Origin: Patagioenas fasciata
Taxonomy: Eukaryota > Chordata > Aves > Columbiformes > Columbidae
Assembly (NCBI RefSeq): GCF_037038585.1
Contig: NC_092523.1
Span: forward strand, 3,663,001 to 3,727,000
DNA: 64,000 nt
Direction: 5' to 3'
The notes under the pieces are model-generated. The model was not told where the DNA came from and searched no databases. It saw only the letters and a list, made by a program, of their open reading frames with translations. The position numbers were made by a program, and so were the translations under genes. Each line of letters opens with the position of its first letter. Within the stretch, counting starts at the first letter, position 1. Shown here piece by piece: positions 46,401 to 56,689 of the stretch.

Positions 46401-49400
46401 CTCAGCCCTTGGCTTCCCTGGGAGCATCCACCACGGTCCAGAGCCTGGGAGGCATCAGGATGCTGAAATCTTATCTTGGCACCTCTGAGGAGCCAGCAAA
46501 CCACCTTCTGGTCTCCAGATATGCCTCCACTGTAGGTAGAGGTGCTATATAGCAGTCTATAGGCTGTCTCCTATACATTACACAGACCTGGGTGCAGCCA
46601 CCTGGCAGAGGGACAGGGCTGAGGAGCCCTCCTCACTCATCACTGTCAGCTCCTGCCCACTAAACAGGACACAAATCCAGCAGACAAGAAACTGTGCGAC
46701 CACAAGCAAAAAAATGGGGGCAAAAAGAATGGAAGGAAAGATTTAAGGTCAGTATTTCTTAAATAAACCCCCCAGGATATGAGATATGGAGCTCCTGGCA
46801 AAGCAAATCCTGTAAGGCATTGGAATGGCTGCCCAGGGAGGTGCTGGACTCACCGGCCCTGGAGGTTTTTAAACTGAGCTTGGCCACAGCACTTAGTGCC
46901 ATGATCTGGTCAATGGACTGGAGTTGGACCAAGGGTTGGACTGGATGATCTCTGAGGGCTTTTCCAACCCAGTCCATTCTGTGATTCTGTGAAAATGGTT
47001 GCAGAGGGAGAGCAGAGTAGCAGCAAGAGCTTAAATCTCTGAGGTTTAAACCACATGCCAGCTGCGTTCCTTGCAAACATCACAAAGATCCCGTAGAAGC
47101 AGATCCCTGATTTAATCCTTGCTTTTTTTCCCCGCTGTATTTCCTTCCCAGTTGTGTTCAGGAGGTGGAAGAAGAAGACACCCCAGACACCGCAGCTCAG
47201 GATACACCAGCGTGTTCACAAAACTCCTTTAATCATTCCCTCAGGACTGTGTCACCCACATGTACATATTTTGCTTGAAAAAGGCCAGAGCTCCACTATA
47301 GTCTCATGAGGTTCAACAGGGCCAAGTGCAAGGTCCTGCACCTGGGTCGGGACAACCCCCGGTATCAACACAGGCTGGGGATGGAGGGATGCAGAGCAGC
47401 CCCCAGGAGAAGGACTTGGGGGTGCTGGGGGTGAAAGATGGGACATGAGCCACAACGTGCGCTTGCAGCCCAGAAGCCAAATCGTATCCTGGGCTGCATC
47501 CCCAGCAGCGTGGGCAGCAGGTGGAGGGAGGGGATTCTGCCCCTCTGCTCCGCTCTGCTGAGACCCCCCTGCAGTGCTGGTCCAGCTCTGGGTCCTCAGC
47601 ACAGGACACACATGGAGCTGCTGGAGAGGGGGCAGAGGAGCCACAGGAATGACCCGAGGCTGGAACAGCTCTGCTGGGAGGACAGGCTGAGAGAGTTGGG
47701 GTGTTCAGCTGGAGAGGAGAAGCTCCGGGGGGACCTTAGTGCAGCCTTTCTGGACTTAAAAGAGTTGATAAGAAAGATAGGGACAGACTTTTGAGCAGGG
47801 CCTGTTGTGATAGGACAAGAGGTGATGGTTTTAAACTAAAGGAGGGAGATTCAGGCTGGACATGAGGAAGAAATTGTTTGCCCTGAGGGTGGTGAGAGCC
47901 TGGCCCAGGTTGGGCAGAGAGGTGGTGGATGAACCATCCCTGGAGACATCCCAGGCCAGGCTGGACGGGGCTCTGAGCAACCTGAGCTGGTGAAGATGTC
48001 CCTGCTCATGGCAGGGGTGGCACTGGGGGAGCTGGGAAGGCCCCTTCCACCCAAACCATGACACAATTCTATTCTATAACTCTCCAGTGCATGTTCAGTA
48101 CACTGGGCAGCAGGAAGCCAACTGCTGTGGAGTTTACAAAGGTGAAACACCCATGAGAGCGATGATGGGAACACACAATGGAAGCTTATTTCTATAGGTA
48201 GCAACCAGAGCAGCTGCAGCTCCGCTCTCCCTGTTCCCACCCCGCTGAAGCAATGAGTAATTTTAGATATTCTGGTAGAAATGTCAGTTCTCAGAACTAA
48301 GAGATGGAAAAAAGCACCTAAGTGGTTTTATATGACAAGAAATGGACTTATGCTACTGTTTGCCAACAGAATTAAGGAGAATAATAATTATTCACATCAT
48401 TTGCAGAACGGGTCCGGATCAAACAGGGTAGGTCACAGTCAATAAACACAATTCATAAGCAAAAAAAGAAAGACATTTCCTGAATGGCTTCTTAGACTCT
48501 GGTCATCCAAGTCTAGGGGTGGTAATGCTGGTATATTCAGAGCGTTCAGCAGGAACCTGTTGTATCTTATAGGACCTGTATGAATTAGTACGTAGAGCCC
48601 AACACAAATTAAGACATCAGTGTGTCACCAGCTCTTCTAAAGAGCCTGATTGGCTTTGTAAAAGCAAGTTTAGAATTGTCATAAGGAGAGGTATCTAATA
48701 GCAGAATACTTCTGGAAATGTCTTTACTGAGGGCTTGACCAAAGAGCAATGAAACATAAAATTCTTACCTCTTCTGTCAGAGTTACCTGCAGAAAAAGAA
48801 AACAAAAGTCTCTTAGCAACAAAGAAATATACATTTTAATAAGTCAGGGAGGATCAAAGAACAAGACAGTAACCAATTTAGTAACTCTCATCATCTTTAT
48901 GTAAATCTTCCCTTTAAAACACCAGCTACAAAGCCAGGATGTTAACGAATAAAAAGCAACTTTTTATCAGCAGAGCAGGGAGTTATAACATCAAGAAACA
49001 AAACCTATTGCTCTCAATTGCTCACACACTCTGTTTGAGCCTATAACCAGCAAGTCACTGGTGTAATTCATTAGCACTTAAATATTAAGAGGTGACACTT
49101 GTGCATGATTTTAAAAGAGTGGCTGAGCCAAGAGTTCAATTAAGAGCAGGTGGGTTGAGGGATGGGACCACGAGCATCCCAGGAGAGCCTCCATGTGCTG
49201 TTTTACATGTGAAGAGCTATAGAACAGGGTTGAAGACAATCTTCGGAGGTTTGGAGAAGCAGGAACTGCTTGTACAACGTGTAATTCATACGGCGCCTTC
49301 TGCCTCTGTCCCTCTCCTGAGCATCACTTAATTCTTCCATGACCGAGATCCAAATTTCCCATTAACAGCAAGGGAAGTCCTAAAACTAATTTTGCTCCTT

Positions 49401-52301
49401 GACAAATGACTTGAAATAAAGAAAGAATCAGGTTTGGTCATTTGTTCTTGGAACTGACACTGAGTGAGAAGCCACATCTGGCCCCGATGGTGCAATGGCC
49501 AACGAGTCACAGCGCACACCAAGGGATTCACCCAAAACAGGGACTCGAGTCACAAAAAGAAGTAGGAAAGACACAAAAATGATGAATTCAGGCCCCTACC
49601 AGCAGACATCATATTACAAAATCCAGATCTTCACAGTAATTAAGGCTTTTGCCTCCATCGCTCCCACTGGAGGTGATGTTTATTCTAAACTTGCACCACA
49701 TTACTGAGGTTACTCCGGACTCTTTCTGCACAAAAGCCTTGAGGGTTTGTGTTTGAGGGGAAGCTGGATGAGCTCGGGGATGGCAGGATGCTAAGGAAGC
49801 TGGGTTGCAAACTTCCTTTGGCCACATCCCTTCCTATGCTGATGGTAAAAACAACTTCACTGCAGCTTCAGGGGCTGCAGTTTCCAAACATGCCCAGCGA
49901 AGAGACCCCCAGCACCCAATGCCTCTTAGAAATTTGCTCTCAAGGAAGGTACACTTGACATCTCCCCGTGTTAACTCCAGTATTATCCTCTTTCAGTCTT
50001 TTCTACGCTACCACCAAGTTTCCCATTCTGGTTTTTCCACTAAATCCTGCACTACCAGGCTGGACGGGGCTCTGAGCAACCTGAGCTGGTGAAGATGTCC
50101 CTGCTCATGGCAGGGGTGGCACTGGGGGAGCTGGGAAGGTCCCTTCAACCCAAACTGTTCTGTGATTCTATGACCTCTAGCAGGCACTGCTATGTAATTG
50201 TTGCAACTCAGAGGCACAGAGCACCAAATCTGGGTCTCAACCAGCAATGGGCGAACCATGGCTGAAGAATCACAGATCAGCTCGGATTTTTGGTCACCTT
50301 GGCTTCTTTTTGTCTGATTTTTGCTCTTAAGCAATGCTGAGCAGCCAAACTACATCCTTAGGGGCAGTTTTATGATGTGCCAAGAAGGGAATGAGAGCAG
50401 GATGGCAAGGGAGGTAACTCCTGTTCATCCAGATCTTTCAAAGATGAAAGTAGCCCAAGTAACAGGGAAAAAACTGATAATGTGAGCATAGAGCTGCAGA
50501 ATGGTTTGGGTTGAAGGGACCTTCCCAGCTCCCCCAGTGCCACCCCTGCCATGAGCAGGGACATCTTCACCAGCTCAGGTTGCTCAGAGCCCCGTCCAGC
50601 CTGGCCTGGGATGTCTCCAGGGATGGTTCATCCATCCCAACACCAGATGCATCGGTATATGCCAAACCGAGACATCCAGCGCATGGAATACTCTGCTCAA
50701 TAAGGTCTCACCACGTTGCTCTTGGTGCTCACCACAGTGGAGCGAAAGCACCCTCAGATGGTTATCAAACCACGTGCAGCTTGTGTCTGCAGGCAGTTTG
50801 GAAGCCATCATCTGGAGGGCACAGATTACCCCACCATATGGGCCAGCACTGTCCTGCCACATCGTCCTTCATCCGCAGCTTGGCTAATTTTGGATAATGA
50901 ACCAAATTAGGAGCTTTTCCCAGGAGCTGGATCTCACCCCTTGGTTGGCCAGCTCTAGTCTAAGCCTTAAATCCTTTGGGACCGGGCCTGCCTTGGTGTG
51001 CATGTGCTTGTGCAGTGCCAAAAAGCACGACAGTGGCTACCAAAATACAAATAAATGCAGAAACACTCTGGCTAAGCCAAGCTCTGCAGCTGAGCGGCAA
51101 TCCCAAGTGATTTATTGTCCGCACAAACCCGTTACAGATCAACTTTTCAGCCAGCACCTGAGAGCTGCACAGCACCAGCCCTGTTTCATGTTCCGGAAAC
51201 CACAAAAAGCGATGAAATTCATCTGTGACAATAGTGGAAGGAGATCCGAGGGTTTCTGGTGCCCCAGCGTCTTGGCAAGAAGCCCAAACCTTCAGCAGGA
51301 TAAATCTCTTCTGATCTGGTCTCTTTGGGGAGTTATATTATTTCGTTATCACTGTGGAATTTGCCCCCGAGTGTCTTCTCATTCCCTTTTGTTCAACAAA
51401 ACAAAAGAAGAGCAAAGAAACAAACCCATGGGCAGGAGAAGAAGAAGGTGGAGGAGATGCCTACCGTTGTGGGCAGCGGACGAGGTCTCCTGCGTGGTCA
51501 CCGTCGCGCTGAAATTCCTCTCCGTCGTCTCCGCTTCCGTGCTGGGGAGAGCGGTGCGGGGAGCAGGGGACGTCAGGCTGGGGAGCGGGGAGGTGGCTGG
51601 TGGCACGGAGACAGTTGTCCCCAGGGTGGAGGTGTTGAGGCTGAGGGTGGTGGCGTTGGGGGACATCCCGGTGGCTGTGGTTGCGGGTGGCTTTGGTGCC
51701 AGGGTAGCGACAGTCACTGGGGTGCTAATGTTGAGGGTGATGCTGGAGCTCGCGGTTGCCGTCCCATCCTCAGGACGTGCTGTGGGAGCTTTGGTGGGGC
51801 TCCTGGGGGAGGTGGGTGCTGTCCTGGGTGGCTCTGCAGGAGGAGAAAACACAAGGGAACCTCCATGAGATAATTTCCTTCAGCACTGGAGGGCTTAGAT
51901 GCTGGAGATTCGTGAAACTGTAACTAAAAACAGCCAAAAAATGTGAAATTTTGGGAATGCTTTGCACAGCACGGTGCTGCACACCTTATAAAAACAGTTG
52001 GTTGAATATATATTATGATATCAAGGAGCTACAAAGATTAAAGACCCTGTAAGAGAGGAACAATGTTTAGATTGATTTATAAGCACCTCCAGCCCATCGT
52101 TCTCTTTTTGACACTTTCTATTACAATGAAGCACAGGGCAGAAGCAATAACCCAGTGAGCACGTGAGCACTTACTCCTGTGATCCTAACAATGGTTTAGG
52201 GACAAAAGAGATAATGAGCATAGTTTACCTGTCGTCACGTTGTTAGCACCTATGCTTATCAGGCCACTTCCGAGCAAAAGGAGAAAGAACCACAAATCCA
52301 T
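25522..52301 (-). CDS. PTPRA: Receptor-type tyrosine-protein phosphatase alpha
   Basis: Transmembrane phosphatase that activates Src and Fyn by removing the inhibitory C-terminal phosphotyrosine. 21 coding exons: 52301-52229, 51833-51465, 48786-48769, 43997-43913, 42215-42142, 39595-39459, 37673-37583, 37132-37056, 35977-35941, 35466-35369, 35231-35112, 33977-33811, 32257-32122, 31404-31255, 31136-31043, 29867-29791, 28312-28178, 27728-27603, 27190-27039, 26744-26609, 25596-25522. They sum to 2427 bases, 808 residues (human 793/802), with all phases matching and all introns GT-AG. It has a signal peptide, a short Ser/Thr-rich ectodomain, one membrane helix and two phosphatase domains. D1 has WPDFG and [10 protein letters not shown] (Cys448). 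D2 has WPEVG and [10 protein letters not shown] (Cys738). The C-terminal Tyr804 in [10 protein letters not shown] corresponds to the Grb2-binding Tyr789 of the human protein. Untranslated 5' exons were not found. Confidence 0.97.
25868..26285 (-). mobile_element. CR1 LINE 3' fragment, family A, PTPRA last intron
   Basis: Inverted copy from ATCATTTTGGTTGGAGAAGA to about CCGCTCCCTGC, about 420 bases, in sense with PTPRA. Confidence 0.85.
27836..28170 (-). mobile_element. CR1 LINE 3' fragment, family B
   Basis: Inverted copy ending 7 bases short of the splice donor of PTPRA exon 28312-28178; it runs from CTCATAGAGTGGGTTGGGTT to GTGCAAAGTCCCCAGG. Confidence 0.85.
30170..30970 (-). mobile_element. 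CR1 LINE 3' fragment, long, another subfamily
   Basis: About 800 bases. The minus strand reads like the ORF2 C-terminus ([49 protein letters not shown]), broken by frame changes. It lies 70 bases from PTPRA exon 31136-31043. Confidence 0.88.
31611..31961 (+). mobile_element. CR1 LINE 3' fragment, family A
   Basis: From TCTGGAGAACAGGAGCTGAG to the tail ATGATTCTGTGATTCTATGA. Confidence 0.88.
32122..39595 (-). CDS. PTPRA: PTPRA exons for membrane-proximal phosphatase domain D1
   Basis: Eight exons from 39595 to 32122, encoding the juxtamembrane wedge ([20 protein letters not shown]) through the active site [10 protein letters not shown], whose Cys codon ends exon 33977-33811. The next exon (32257-32122) is 136 bases, identical in length to the matching exon of D2 (26744-26609); likewise 77 bases in both domains for 37132-37056 and 29867-29791. 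This shared exon layout reflects the ancient duplication of the two domains. D1 carries nearly all activity in this family. Confidence 0.96.
32511..32833 (+). mobile_element. CR1 LINE 3' fragment, family B
   Basis: From AAAGGGGCCGATAAGAAAGG to the tail TATGATTCTGTGACTCTATG, directly followed by another CR1 of a different subfamily. Confidence 0.88.
32834..33404 (+). mobile_element. CR1 LINE 3' fragment, classic chicken-CR1-like subfamily
   Basis: About 570 bases, including the ORF2 tail ([31 protein letters not shown]) and the 3' end GAGCAGGGGGGTTGGACTGG to GTGATCTTGTGATTCTGTG. Confidence 0.88.
34631..34844 (+). mobile_element. CR1 LINE 3' fragment, family B
   Basis: From TAATGAGGAAGAAATTGTTG to TCTGTGATTCTATGA. 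Confidence 0.88.
39730..39846 (-). mobile_element. CR1 LINE 3' scrap, family B
   Basis: Inverted tail CATAGAACAGTTTGGGTTGA through CCAGCTCCCCCAGTGCCACC to CCAGCCTGGTGTTGAAC. Confidence 0.85.
39968..40670 (+). mobile_element. CR1 LINE 3' fragment, family A, long
   Basis: About 700 bases, collinear with the copy at 900-1533 including the 5' part (GGGGAAGAGCGGTTTGAAAG, CTGGGGGTGTTGGTGACAGT). Ends AAACTATGATTCTAAG. Confidence 0.88.
42142..43997 (-). CDS. PTPRA: PTPRA exons 4-5: membrane helix and stop-transfer segment
   Basis: Exon 43997-43913 encodes [20 protein letters not shown] and continues IIIVLYML, a single hydrophobic helix. Exon 42215-42142 encodes the basic stop-transfer [17 protein letters not shown]. 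Nearly identical to the mammalian protein. Confidence 0.95.
42252..42692 (-). mobile_element. CR1 LINE 3' fragment, family C
   Basis: Inverted copy starting CAGAATCCCAGAATGTCAGG. It encodes the decayed [20 protein letters not shown]-like end on the minus strand. The same subfamily occurs at 45328 and 54121. Confidence 0.88.
44090..44124. repeat. ATT microsatellite
   Basis: AT-only stretch of TATTAATATT words in the PTPRA intron before the membrane exon. Confidence 0.7.
44976..45199 (-). mobile_element. CR1 LINE 3' fragment, family B, tail missing
   Basis: From TTGTCCAGCCTGGCCTGGG to CAGCCCCTTTTAAGTACT. The extreme 3' end of the element is absent. Confidence 0.85.
45328..45815 (-). mobile_element. 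CR1 LINE 3' fragment, family C
   Basis: Inverted copy close in sequence to the one at 42252; from AATCACAGAATCCCAGAATG to TCCTTCTGGAACGGAGGGG. Confidence 0.88.
46813..46992 (+). mobile_element. CR1 LINE 3' fragment, older subfamily
   Basis: From TAAGGCATTGGAATGGCTGC to CCATTCTGTGATTCTGTG. Confidence 0.82.
47290..48076 (+). mobile_element. CR1 LINE 3' fragment, family B, long
   Basis: About 790 bases, the longest family B copy here. It starts in the ORF2 C-terminus (GAGGTTCAACAGGGCCAAGT, GTCCTGCACCTGGGTCGGG) and ends at ACACAATTCTATTCTA. Confidence 0.9.
48769..48786 (-). CDS. PTPRA: PTPRA 18-base microexon (juxtamembrane, outside)
   Basis: GTAACTCTGACAGAAGAG between a TTTTTCTGCAG acceptor and a GTAAGAAT donor. 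It adds GNSDRR just outside the membrane helix, matching GNSDSKDRR in human but shorter by three residues. Phase 1 on both sides means it can be skipped without breaking the frame. Confidence 0.85.
50055..50172 (+). mobile_element. CR1 LINE 3' scrap, family B
   Basis: CAGGCTGGACGGGGCTCTGA to TTCTGTGATTCTATGA. Confidence 0.88.
50488..50635 (-). mobile_element. CR1 LINE 3' scrap, family B
   Basis: Inverted copy: CATAGAGCTGCAGAATGGTT to GGGATGGTTCATCC. Confidence 0.85.
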
Positions 52302-52307
52302 GTTGAC
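51465..52307 (-). CDS. PTPRA: PTPRA exons 1-2: signal peptide and mucin-like ectodomain
   Basis: The first coding exon begins 6 bases after a CCCCAG acceptor (GTCAACATG), so a 5' untranslated exon exists upstream. It encodes [18 protein letters not shown], a clear signal peptide, then ANNVTT. The 369-base second exon encodes about 123 Ser/Thr/Pro-rich residues with several N-glycosylation sequons (NIST, NATT, NTST, NFSA). The signal peptide resembles the mammalian one closely. The ectodomain does not align by eye beyond composition, which is the known behaviour of this family's heavily O-glycosylated, fast-changing ectodomain. Confidence 0.93.
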
Positions 52308-52464
52308 CTGGGGAAGAGAGCAGAGAAGAGTTATTGAAACCCTCATGCAACGTCATCACAAACCGGGGACACCGCTGCGCATCTGGGGTGTGTGGAGCTG
52401 GAAGGGAGGAGTGGACGTGGCGCTGGAGTCCCTGCAGGGGACAAATGTCCAGGTGTTCCCGACT

Positions 52465-52655
52465 GGAGGGTGGTGAGAGCCTGGCCCAGGTTGGGCAGAG
52501 AGGTGGTGGATGAACCATCCCTGGAGACATCCCAGGCCAGGCTGGACGGGGCTCTGAGCAACCTGAGCTGGTGAAGATGTCCCTGCTCATGGCAGGGGTG
52601 GCACTGGGGGAGCTGGGAAGGTCCCTTCAACCCAAACTGTTCTGTGATTCTGTGG
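52465..52655 (+). mobile_element. CR1 LINE 3' fragment, family B
   Basis: GGAGGGTGGTGAGAGCCTGG to TTCTGTGATTCTGTGG, about 160 bases upstream of the first PTPRA coding exon on the minus strand. Confidence 0.88.
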
Positions 52656-54120
52656 AGGGTGCACAAAGAGATCCCAGGTTGGTGGAGCAGCAAAGTGACC
52701 AGAAATGAAACAGGGAATTAGCAAACCGTGAGAGAGCATGAGAGAAACAAGCTATGAAGCTGAGAACCGAAGTTAACTAATTAGGATAATTTCTTAAAGG
52801 AAATGAATAACGTGTTCATAAAACGCTCTGCAAATGAGTCTACTTTGAGCCAACTGAAATGCAAAAGATGTGAAGACCACGGCAAGGAGCCTTAATCCAA
52901 AATGGCCATAAATCCCCATGAATAATAACCCGAGATCATCTGCAAGCGCAGGCTGCACGTGCGTTGTACCGTACGCTTCCTCCCAGGAAACATCCTACAA
53001 AATTACAGCCCAATGACCTCAGTGAAGTTGTCTCCCCCAGGCTTTCTGCCCCAGCCCTATTAAATACCAAGTTTTTATGGTGATTTCTTTCCTCTGTAGC
53101 CCTCAAAAACGCTCCTGAGAAATGAGCGCAGTTATCTCCTCCCAAACAGACACCGGTCCAGAGGCTGAGGCAAATGACAGCGAGATGTCAGACGTCACCG
53201 TCCTGGCCAAGAGAAAGCCCAAAGCTGCCAAGTCCCAGCGCCCGGGGCCTCCTGAGGTCGGGCCAGCATCTCGCATCTGCTACGAGCCCAGAGAGGGCTC
53301 GGGGGCGGCTTCGCTCCGTGCCAGCGGCCGGCAGCTGCCGTCCGACTCTCTCCTGTCCTTCAGGCTTCTGTCACGCGTCCAGCTGCACCTTCAGCATCAC
53401 CTGGGAGGAGGCTGCGAGATCTCACCACCAAGTCAACTCGTCACGCTGCCAAGAAAGGGTTTTATTCCCCGCTACGCGGTCTAAGTCTCTCCCACTCTTA
53501 CATACATCTTGTGTTGTTTGTTCTCATTCTATTTTATTTAAATCTGCTTCAGTCTAGACCCATCCCAAACTCCAGGCAGAAGGACAGTACTGAAGTCATC
53601 AAACAGTATCAGAAATACAAGATCCTCCCCACCCCACCCAGGAGTATCCTCCCACCAGCACCACCCGCTTACATGTTTTTCCTCCTCTCCAAAAGAAAAC
53701 CTGGCAAAAATTGAACCTACTCAGTGTCCAAAAGGTCAGACAAACCCTGAACCAGAAGGAAACCAAGCTCCAGAGATAAGAGCTTTCCCTTGGTTCTTTC
53801 CACGAGTCGGGCAGGGCTTTCTCCAAGGGGTTCCACTGGTGTGAGCAGCCAACTTTCCAGTGGATTACTAATAAAACATCTGTCTGGATGAATCTGAACC
53901 AATTCAGTACTCCCATCGCTGGTGAGAGTGGGGCCTAGTCCCACGATGCCTCCCCGCGGCTCTGCTCCAGGGTGGGATGTCTGGGAATCCCGTAACTGGT
54001 GGGGTTTGGATGGCTCACTCCACTCCTGGAGCTTGTTGAGGCCTCTCACCAAGCTGAGGACCTGAGAAGGTCCTAATCCAAAGAGCTTTCCACCCCCCAC
54101 CGCAGCATGAGAAAGGGAGC
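52656..54120. other. Upstream of PTPRA coding start: non-coding, with one GC-rich patch
   Basis: Presumed 5' intron of PTPRA. The patch at 53240-53350 is GC- and CG-richer than its surroundings. No gene is supported. Confidence 0.4.
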
Positions 54121-54855
54121 TCACAGAATCCCAGAATGTCAGGGGTCGGAAGAGACCTGGAAAGCTCATCCAGTGCAATCCCCCCATGGAGCAGGAACAC
54201 CCAGCTGAGGTTCCACAGGAAGGTGTCCAGGCGGGTTTGAATGTCTGCAGAGAAGGAGACTCCACAACCTCCCTGGGCAGCCTGGGCCAGGCTCTGACAC
54301 CCTCACCATGAACAAGTTTCTTCTCCAATTTAAGTGGAACCTCCTGTGTTCCAGTTTGAACCCATTACCCCTTGTCCTATCATTGGTTGTCACTGAGAAG
54401 AGCCTGGCTCCATCCTCCTGACACTCCCCCTTTCTATATCTGTAAACATTAATGAGTCCCCCCTCAGTCTCCTCTTCTCCAGCTCCAGAGCCCCAGCTCC
54501 CTCAGCCTTTCTTCACACGGGAGATGCTCCACTCCCTTCAGCATCTTGGTGGCTGCGCTGGACTCTCTCCAGCAGTTCCCTGTCCTTCTGGAACTGAGGG
54601 GCCACAACTGGACACAATATTCCAGGTGTGGTCTCCCCAGGGCAGAGCAGAGGGGCAGGAGAACCTCTCTGACCTACTGACCACCCCCTTCTAACCCACC
54701 CCAGGTACCATTGGCCTTCCTGGCCACAAGGGCCCAGTGCTGGCTCATGCTCACCCTGCTGTCCCCAGGACCCCCAGGTCCCTTTCCCCTACACTGCTCT
54801 CTAATAGGTTGTTCCCCAACTTATACCAGAACCTCGTGTTCTCCCCATGTTTAAT
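54121..54855 (-). mobile_element. CR1 LINE 3' fragment, family C, long
   Basis: About 735 bases inverted, from TCACAGAATCCCAGAATGTC through CAGGTGTGGTCTCCCCAGGG to ACCTCGTGTTCTCCCCATG. Confidence 0.88.
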
Positions 54856-55297
54856 TGCAACTGGGAAGTACATGCAGCTGAACCACCGGTGAGAATGAAA
54901 GCACCTCACTGCAAGGCACAGATGGTCCGAGCATCCCGCTGCAAAAACCCACAGGAGTTGGGTGCTCATTCCGATGTGACCCACGTGCAAAGGCAGAAGG
55001 TCCCCAAGCCCACGCTGGATGTCCAAGGAAGGTCACGGCGGCACTGATTTGCTCCTAAAATCTCACAGGGCTGATGAAGTTGCCAAGGTCTCAACATCAC
55101 AACAGCTTCCCTCGCTGGGAATAACAACAAGACCAAGACCTGGCCCTTCTGCAAACATTATTAGGAGAAAAAGTGACTGTTCGCTGTGTTTTGATGAATA
55201 TTTGCACAGAAACACCATTCTCATGGTTGGATGTGGCTCCTTTCCTCTTTCCCAACTCGTTTCTCCAAACAAGAGTTCCTATTCCTTGGGCAACCTG

Positions 55298-55492
55298 TTC
55301 ATTTGGGATCCTCATTTATTTGTGATCCTGTCCATTTGGGATCCCATTCACTTGGGACTCCCATCGATTTGGCATCCCATTGATTTGGGTTTCCCTTTCA
55401 CTTGGGATCCCATTCATTTGGGATCACGTTCATCTGGGATCCCATTCATTTGGGATTCCCATTCATTCGGAATCCCACTCAATCGGCAGCAG
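55298..55492. repeat. CATTTGGGATCCC minisatellite
   Basis: About 10-12 copies of an 18-20-base unit of the form TCATTTGGGATCCCATT, with single-base variants. GGGATCCC in the unit is palindromic. Confidence 0.88.
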
Positions 55493-55622
55493 TTTGCCCC
55501 CAGAGCAGACAAACCAGTCGCTAACTGGGATGCTCCCACTACACTGACATCCTACTCGCTCCTCACCTGGAGATCTTGCTCCTCACCATCTGGCTCATAA
55601 TTCAGTGATCATTGGAAAACCA

Positions 55623-55790
55623 CATAGAATCACAGAATTGGTTTGGTTGGAAAAGACCTTCAAGATTGAGTCCAACCATTAAGCTACCACTGCCAAGTCC
55701 ACCTCTAAATGATGTCCCTAAGAAACTAGAACCACATAGCTCTTAATCTCTTCCAAGCCTTTCTTAATGCCTTGAAGGATCTTTCCGAGC
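55623..55790 (-). mobile_element. CR1 LINE 3' fragment
   Basis: Inverted tail ATAGAATCACAGAATTGGTT, then CACTGCCAAGTCCACC and AATGATGTCCCTAAGAA. Confidence 0.75.
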
Positions 55791-56251
55791 TGGCTGCTCC
55801 TGCTCTTGCATCAGATCCCAGGGGAGCGACAATTTGCTCATGGTCACTCAGCAAAGCGGGGACAGAACCAGGGGACCCGGTTCCTCTGCCATCTGTGGTC
55901 CCTGGAGCCCTTTTGAGAAGTTAAGGAAGGACAGACAGATGGGTTAACACAGACTGACTCCGCACGCCCTCTCTAAGTCCAACAGCTGGATGTCCCATTG
56001 GCCTCCAAAGGTCTTGTCCCTCATCCTCAAAACATTTTTCCCTTGGTACCAAAAGCAGTGGGTGGAAATAAGTAAAAACTGTGAATCCCCTTTCTTTCCA
56101 CCCTCTGTTACAGGGAAATAACCCATGTACAATAATAAACGAGCTTGGTTTTATTTCCACGACCATGACCACCGTATGGATGAGAGCTGAAGGCAATTCC
56201 TGGACTGGCCATGGGTATCAGCTGGAAAACCCCTTTGGGATGGTGGGATGA

Positions 56252-56305
56252 TTGTAGAATCATTTAGGTTGGAAAAGACCCTTAAGACCGGTGAGTCCGA
56301 CTATG
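56252..56305 (-). mobile_element. CR1 LINE 3' scrap
   Basis: TTGTAGAATCATTTAGGTTG, then GAAAAGACCC: an inverted CR1 end. Confidence 0.7.
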
Positions 56306-56689
56306 GGTGCAGGTCCCTCCTTCGCTGGGCCGGCAGGGATTACACCAGTGGCTGCCTGCCCTTAAAACCCCCTTGATATTACGTTTAATAAGTTCATTGA
56401 TCCTTGACTGGATCGCAAGGGGAGAGAATACCAAATTTCCCCAAGGCTTGCCCCGTTTTCGTGGTGAAGGAGCTCTATGCAGATCCTTAGTTTTTATGGC
56501 TTTATTACTGTGAATATCAAAAGCACCAGGATGCCGGGCAGGCCCGAGAGCATCGCGGGAGCTGCTCCTGTGACCAGCTGCCAGCGCCGCTTTATCACCT
56601 TTCAAAATCCAGATCCGGAGCAGAGAGAGCAAACGCAAAAGCCTCAGCTCGCGGCTATTAAACACTCCCGATTCCCAAACGCAGAATAA

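Noticed and set aside
50897-51868. 323-codon plus-strand frame antisense to PTPRA exon 2
   Set aside because: A shadow of the Ser/Thr/Pro-rich ectodomain exon, whose complement gives Val/Gly/Ala and few stops.
53122-53484. 120-codon plus-strand frame at a GC-rich patch upstream of PTPRA
   Set aside because: No domain, no clear splice or promoter signal, and ordinary length for GC-rich DNA.
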